The translations under genes were made by a program, and so were the position numbers. This document shows positions 61,774 through 64,000 of a stretch of DNA of 64,000 nt, one piece after another. The DNA comes from Saccharomycopsis malanga. Taxonomy: Eukaryota; Ascomycota; Saccharomycetes; Ascoideales; Saccharomycopsidaceae. The stretch lies in the NCBI GenBank assembly GCA_004014935.1, contig CP025321.1:930001-994000 (forward strand), written 5' to 3'. The notes under the pieces were generated by a model. The model did no database searches and was not told the DNA's origin. It was given only the letters and a program-made list of their open reading frames with translations. Numbering within the stretch: position 1 is the stretch's first letter; every line of letters starts with the position of its first letter.

Positions 61774-62380
61774 ATGTCGTGGTACGACCAAGTAACAAAT
61801 CCTCCAATATAGTATGTATTTCAATGGGTTTCCAAACACTGCGGCATCTATAAGACCCACTAACAGTCTTAGCAAAACACTTTATGATGCCCAGGCCCCT
61901 CGAGGGTTTGCGGAGTCTAGTACCTTTCACATAACAAAGTCAAAGAGTGCTAGGCCATTAAGTAATCGTCAGCAAATCACCGACCTTAAAATAAAAAAGG
62001 GATGGGAGATTGCTATGGCTCCTGTCAAGTCATTGCCTATGACACTCTTTATGAATTATATGACTGGTAACTCTTTACAGATTATCTCCATTTCTATGAC
62101 CCTTATGTTGTTCGTGACCCCTATTAAGGCTATATTCAACATTAACGAGACCTTTGAGTTCTTGGCAAAGGGCGACGACGAGGGCAACACCAGCCAGGAC
62201 AGCAATTACAACTACGATAACCTTCTTATTAAACTAGCATTTGTCGCCGCCCAGTTGCTTAGCGTTGGCGTGGGCCTTTGGAAGTTGAATAATATGGGAT
62301 TGATTCCTAATAGTACCAGTGATTGGTTATCGTGGGAACAGTATCCGGCATTTGCAGAGAAAAGTTTAGGTATATTTTGA
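61774..62380 (+). CDS. EMC4: ER membrane complex subunit 4 (two exons)
   Basis: 181-aa Emc4, part of the EMC insertase that places tail-anchored and multi-pass proteins in the ER membrane. Exon 1 (61774-61811) encodes MSWYDQVTNPPI and exon 2 (61873-62380) continues YKTLYDAQAPRGF. The family signature is clear: LKIKKGWEIAMAPVKSLPMTLFMNYMTGNSLQIISISMTLMLFVTPIKAIF with its first hydrophobic segment, then a second near LIKLAFVAAQLLSVGVGLWKLNNMGLIPNSTSDWLSWE. Without splicing the frame from the exon 1 ATG stops at once. An unspliced ATG at 61814 would give a novel N-terminus without the usual WYDQV start. Length fits fungal Emc4 (about 190 aa). Confidence 0.9.
61812..61872 (+). other. Spliceosomal intron (61 bp) in EMC4
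   Basis: GTATGT donor and CACTAACAGTCTTAG acceptor region; branch A to AG is about 9 nt. It splits a TA|C codon (phase 2) 12 codons into the gene. Early position in the ORF is usual for budding-yeast introns. Confidence 0.88.
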
Positions 62381-62424
62381 GTTGGTTTTGATACCCACTA
62401 CGTAGCAATATGAAATAAATAAAT

Positions 62425-62490
62425 AACGTATTATATTTCGAGCCCAGTACATATCAGTTCGGTATATACGCGCTATGTAATAATAATAAT
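62425..62490 (-). mobile_element. Family A SINE tail fragment
   Basis: Plus strand 'atatttcgagcccagtacat', 'cagttcggtatatacgcgc' and 'tatg', then a taataataat run that leads straight into the 3' end of the Family B element. It looks like a severely 5'-truncated Family A insertion at or near the Family B tail. Confidence 0.75.
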
Positions 62491-62494
62491 GACT

Positions 62495-63502
62495 TATATT
62501 ATAATTTTTTTGGCAAAAAAGCAGCCAAAGTCTAACACCAATTTACAGCCAATATACAACTTTCATATAAATGCCATAAAGCAAATCAGAAACTGGAACA
62601 GCGAAAAAACAAGAAACTAAAGTCAAAGTAACATCAAACTATTTGCAACAATAACTTAAAAGGAATAAATGTTTTCTCAAAACGGACTCGCCCGAACAGA
62701 GGATTAAAGCCTACTAATAAGCACATTACGCTTTGCATAGCCCCATTAAATATACAGGAAGTTGAAACATAGTAGTTTGAGAAGATATAATGATTATTAT
62801 CGAACATAAGCTAATCTGAGAACCTATAATAAACAATACATTTTTAGCTTTTGAGATACGCCTTTCTTTGGAATAAAACCTCATTCAAATTCTGGAGGAA
62901 TCTCAAATAATACCAAGAGCAATTAAGAATTATGGAATAACGTCAACAGTTGAATGGAATCTCCCTAAGGGGTGAGAAACAAGAGTTTTAAGAGATTATG
63001 TACTATTTTCGACAAAATGATACTTTGTCACTGTTAAATAATTTACAAAAATGAAATCTAAGAACAAAGTACATGGCATATAACTCTAGGCTCTGAGAAG
63101 TATAGGAGTTCAATTTTTGTATCTGTTGATTTGCTCTAAATACTCTCGAATATGACTTAAAAGAATCAACTTTTTATCAAAATTAGCAATTTTCCGTTAT
63201 ATCAAATATTTATTCACAAATCTGAAATTGTATATCACGAATAGTACTATAATATAGCAAAAAAATTCAGGATAATGAGGTACGTTTTTTTGAAACATAA
63301 AACCTTGATAGTACATGTTTTATTCAATAAAACGTTTGATGATTACTCCAAAACGTCAACAGCGGGAATCGAGTCCCAAAACCCAAAGTGAGGAACGCCA
63401 CACTTATTTTTCTGCACTATTCTGCACTATTTTGCGTGGCGCATGCCTCAACCAACTTGGCCACTTGGCAAAAGTAAGGCATTACATATAGGCATATTCC
63501 CA
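62495..63502 (-). mobile_element. Family B tRNA-headed element, copy 3 (~1 kb, no ORF)
   Basis: On the minus strand it runs from 'atatgcc..tacttttgcc' (about 63500) through box A gtggccaagttggttg, the gcgccacgc...gtgtggcg hairpin with a two-fold aatagtgcag repeat, and the box-B-like gggactcgattcccgc, into the same body as copies 1 and 2. It ends at 'gactttggctgcttttttgcc' (about 62510) and an AT-rich tail. The head is as well preserved as in copy 2. Confidence 0.78.
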
Positions 63503-63634
63503 GTGGCTCATAGCAATATGAAGGGCTAAAATAATAAATCTCTGTTTTGTCTTTGAAAGTTTAATGTAGGGCACTTATATAGGTAAGTAGGTAAGTGTTG
63601 TTTTTTGTACTTTAATAGTTCATGATATTTCAAC

Positions 63635-63960
63635 TATAATAATAATAATAACATATATTTCAAGCCCAGTACATATTAGTTTCGTATATACGCGCTATGT
63701 CTAAGGGGACTTGGTAAAGCCCAATAATATCCTCTTAATCATAATTTTAATACCCAACTGGTTGAAAGTTACCACTAGACTTTGGTCTAGGTCGTGTTTC
63801 AGACAGTTGCACTTGCCTGTGAAATTACGTTCAGCATCGTAAAAAGCAGCGAGTAAAAGTGTCGTCTTGGGAATCGAACCTGTGTTCCTGTTAGGTCTTG
63901 TTTTTCTCTTCTCCGAGAGCACGGACCACTGAGCCAAATGGCCCAGTGGCATGATTTTTC
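63635..63960 (-). mobile_element. Family A SINE-like element, full length
   Basis: On the minus strand box A TGGCTCAGTGG (plus-strand 63926-63936) and box B GGTTCGATTCC (63870-63880) are both perfect. The body includes 'ctcgctgctttttacgatg', 'aagtgcaactgtctgaaac', 'gacctagaccaaagtctagt', 'ttcaaccagttggg' and 'tttaccaagtccccttagac'. The tail 'gcgcgtatatacgaaac...atgtactgggcttgaaatat' ends in (ATT)n. It is the least decayed copy and may be recent. Confidence 0.9.
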
Positions 63961-64000
63961 TATTGCTGGATAATATTAAAGTAGAAATCAAATATTCTAC

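Larger units (their letters stand above)
62381..64000. other. Repeat-filled right end of the window
   Basis: After EMC4 there are only repeats: a Family A tail (62425-62490), a long Family B element (62495-63502) and a full Family A element (63635-63960), all on the minus strand. No gene seen. Confidence 0.7.

Noticed and set aside
1-64000. LTR elements, DNA transposons, CRISPR arrays, rRNA genes, biosynthetic clusters
   Set aside because: No reverse transcriptase, integrase or transposase ORF, no long direct terminal repeats, no spacer arrays and no rRNA segments were seen. The LINE that might move the SINEs is not in this window.
1-64000. CTG codon reassignment
   Set aside because: I found no conserved position in these genes where CTG could be read decisively as Ser or Ala rather than Leu by eye; a codon-profile alignment of the whole proteome would be needed.

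Overview
This 64 kb window is nuclear DNA of a budding yeast (Saccharomycotina). It holds about 18 protein genes, nearly all single-exon, with orthologues familiar from yeast: GGPP synthase, Derlin, a Cdc25-type RasGEF, Tos1, an Alr/Mnr2 Mg2+ transporter, a macrodomain protein, an aldo-keto reductase, Mic60, Iml2, Erg10, Sec39, Gsh2, a LIM-DH-PH RhoGEF, a type I myosin and Emc4. Several are not recognised. Coding DNA is moderate in GC. Intergenic DNA is very AT-rich and unusually long for a yeast (up to 4.6 kb). The few introns are about 60 bp, start GTATGT and have the CTAAC branch site only a few bases before the 3' AG. Short branch-to-AG spacing of this kind is known from early-branching lineages such as Yarrowia and Dipodascaceae, so a yeast from that part of the tree is my inference. 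The exact species is not determined.

Layout. 1-800: minisatellites and a decayed SINE. 0.8-4.7 kb: GGPP synthase (-) and a Der1-like Derlin (+), separated by a 1 kb tRNA-headed element and a SINE. 5.6-13.2 kb: a 2524-aa RasGEF (-). 13.2-17.8 kb: gene-poor, with a 200-bp tandem satellite. 17.8-23.7 kb: Tos1 and the Mg2+ transporter. 24.2-27.9 kb: macrodomain protein, small GPI-type wall protein and aldo-keto reductase (all -). 28.4-36.2 kb: Mic60 (+), Iml2 (-), Erg10 (-), intron-containing tRNA-Lys(CUU) (-). 37-42.3 kb: Sec39 (+), Gsh2 (-). 42.3-45 kb: a repeat nest. 45-52.5 kb: LIM-DH-PH GEF and myosin-I. 53.7-54.2 kb: a probable non-coding host gene with an intronic C/D snoRNA. 54.7-62.4 kb: a small ORF, two unrecognised proteins (one with a 3' intron) and EMC4 (5' intron). 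62.4-64 kb: more repeats.

The most striking content is two families of dispersed elements with internal Pol III (box A/box B) promoters. 'Family A' is a ~320-bp SINE-like element, with at least a dozen copies or fragments on both strands. It has a tRNA-like head, a conserved body and a 3' end that runs into short ATT/TAA repeats. 'Family B' is a ~1 kb element without an ORF, headed by a Leu/Ser-type tRNA-like sequence (three long copies and one head fragment). tRNA-headed SINEs are, to my knowledge, rarely described in budding yeasts. These are my best candidates for something undescribed. No CRISPR array, rRNA, LTR element or operon was seen.

Functional themes: isoprenoid and sterol precursors (Erg10, GGPP synthase), ER membrane quality control and traffic (Derlin, Emc4, Sec39), cortical polarity and actin (RasGEF, RhoGEF, myosin-I), cell wall (Tos1, GPI protein) and mitochondrial membrane organisation (Mic60). 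There is no sign that the genes are clustered by function.
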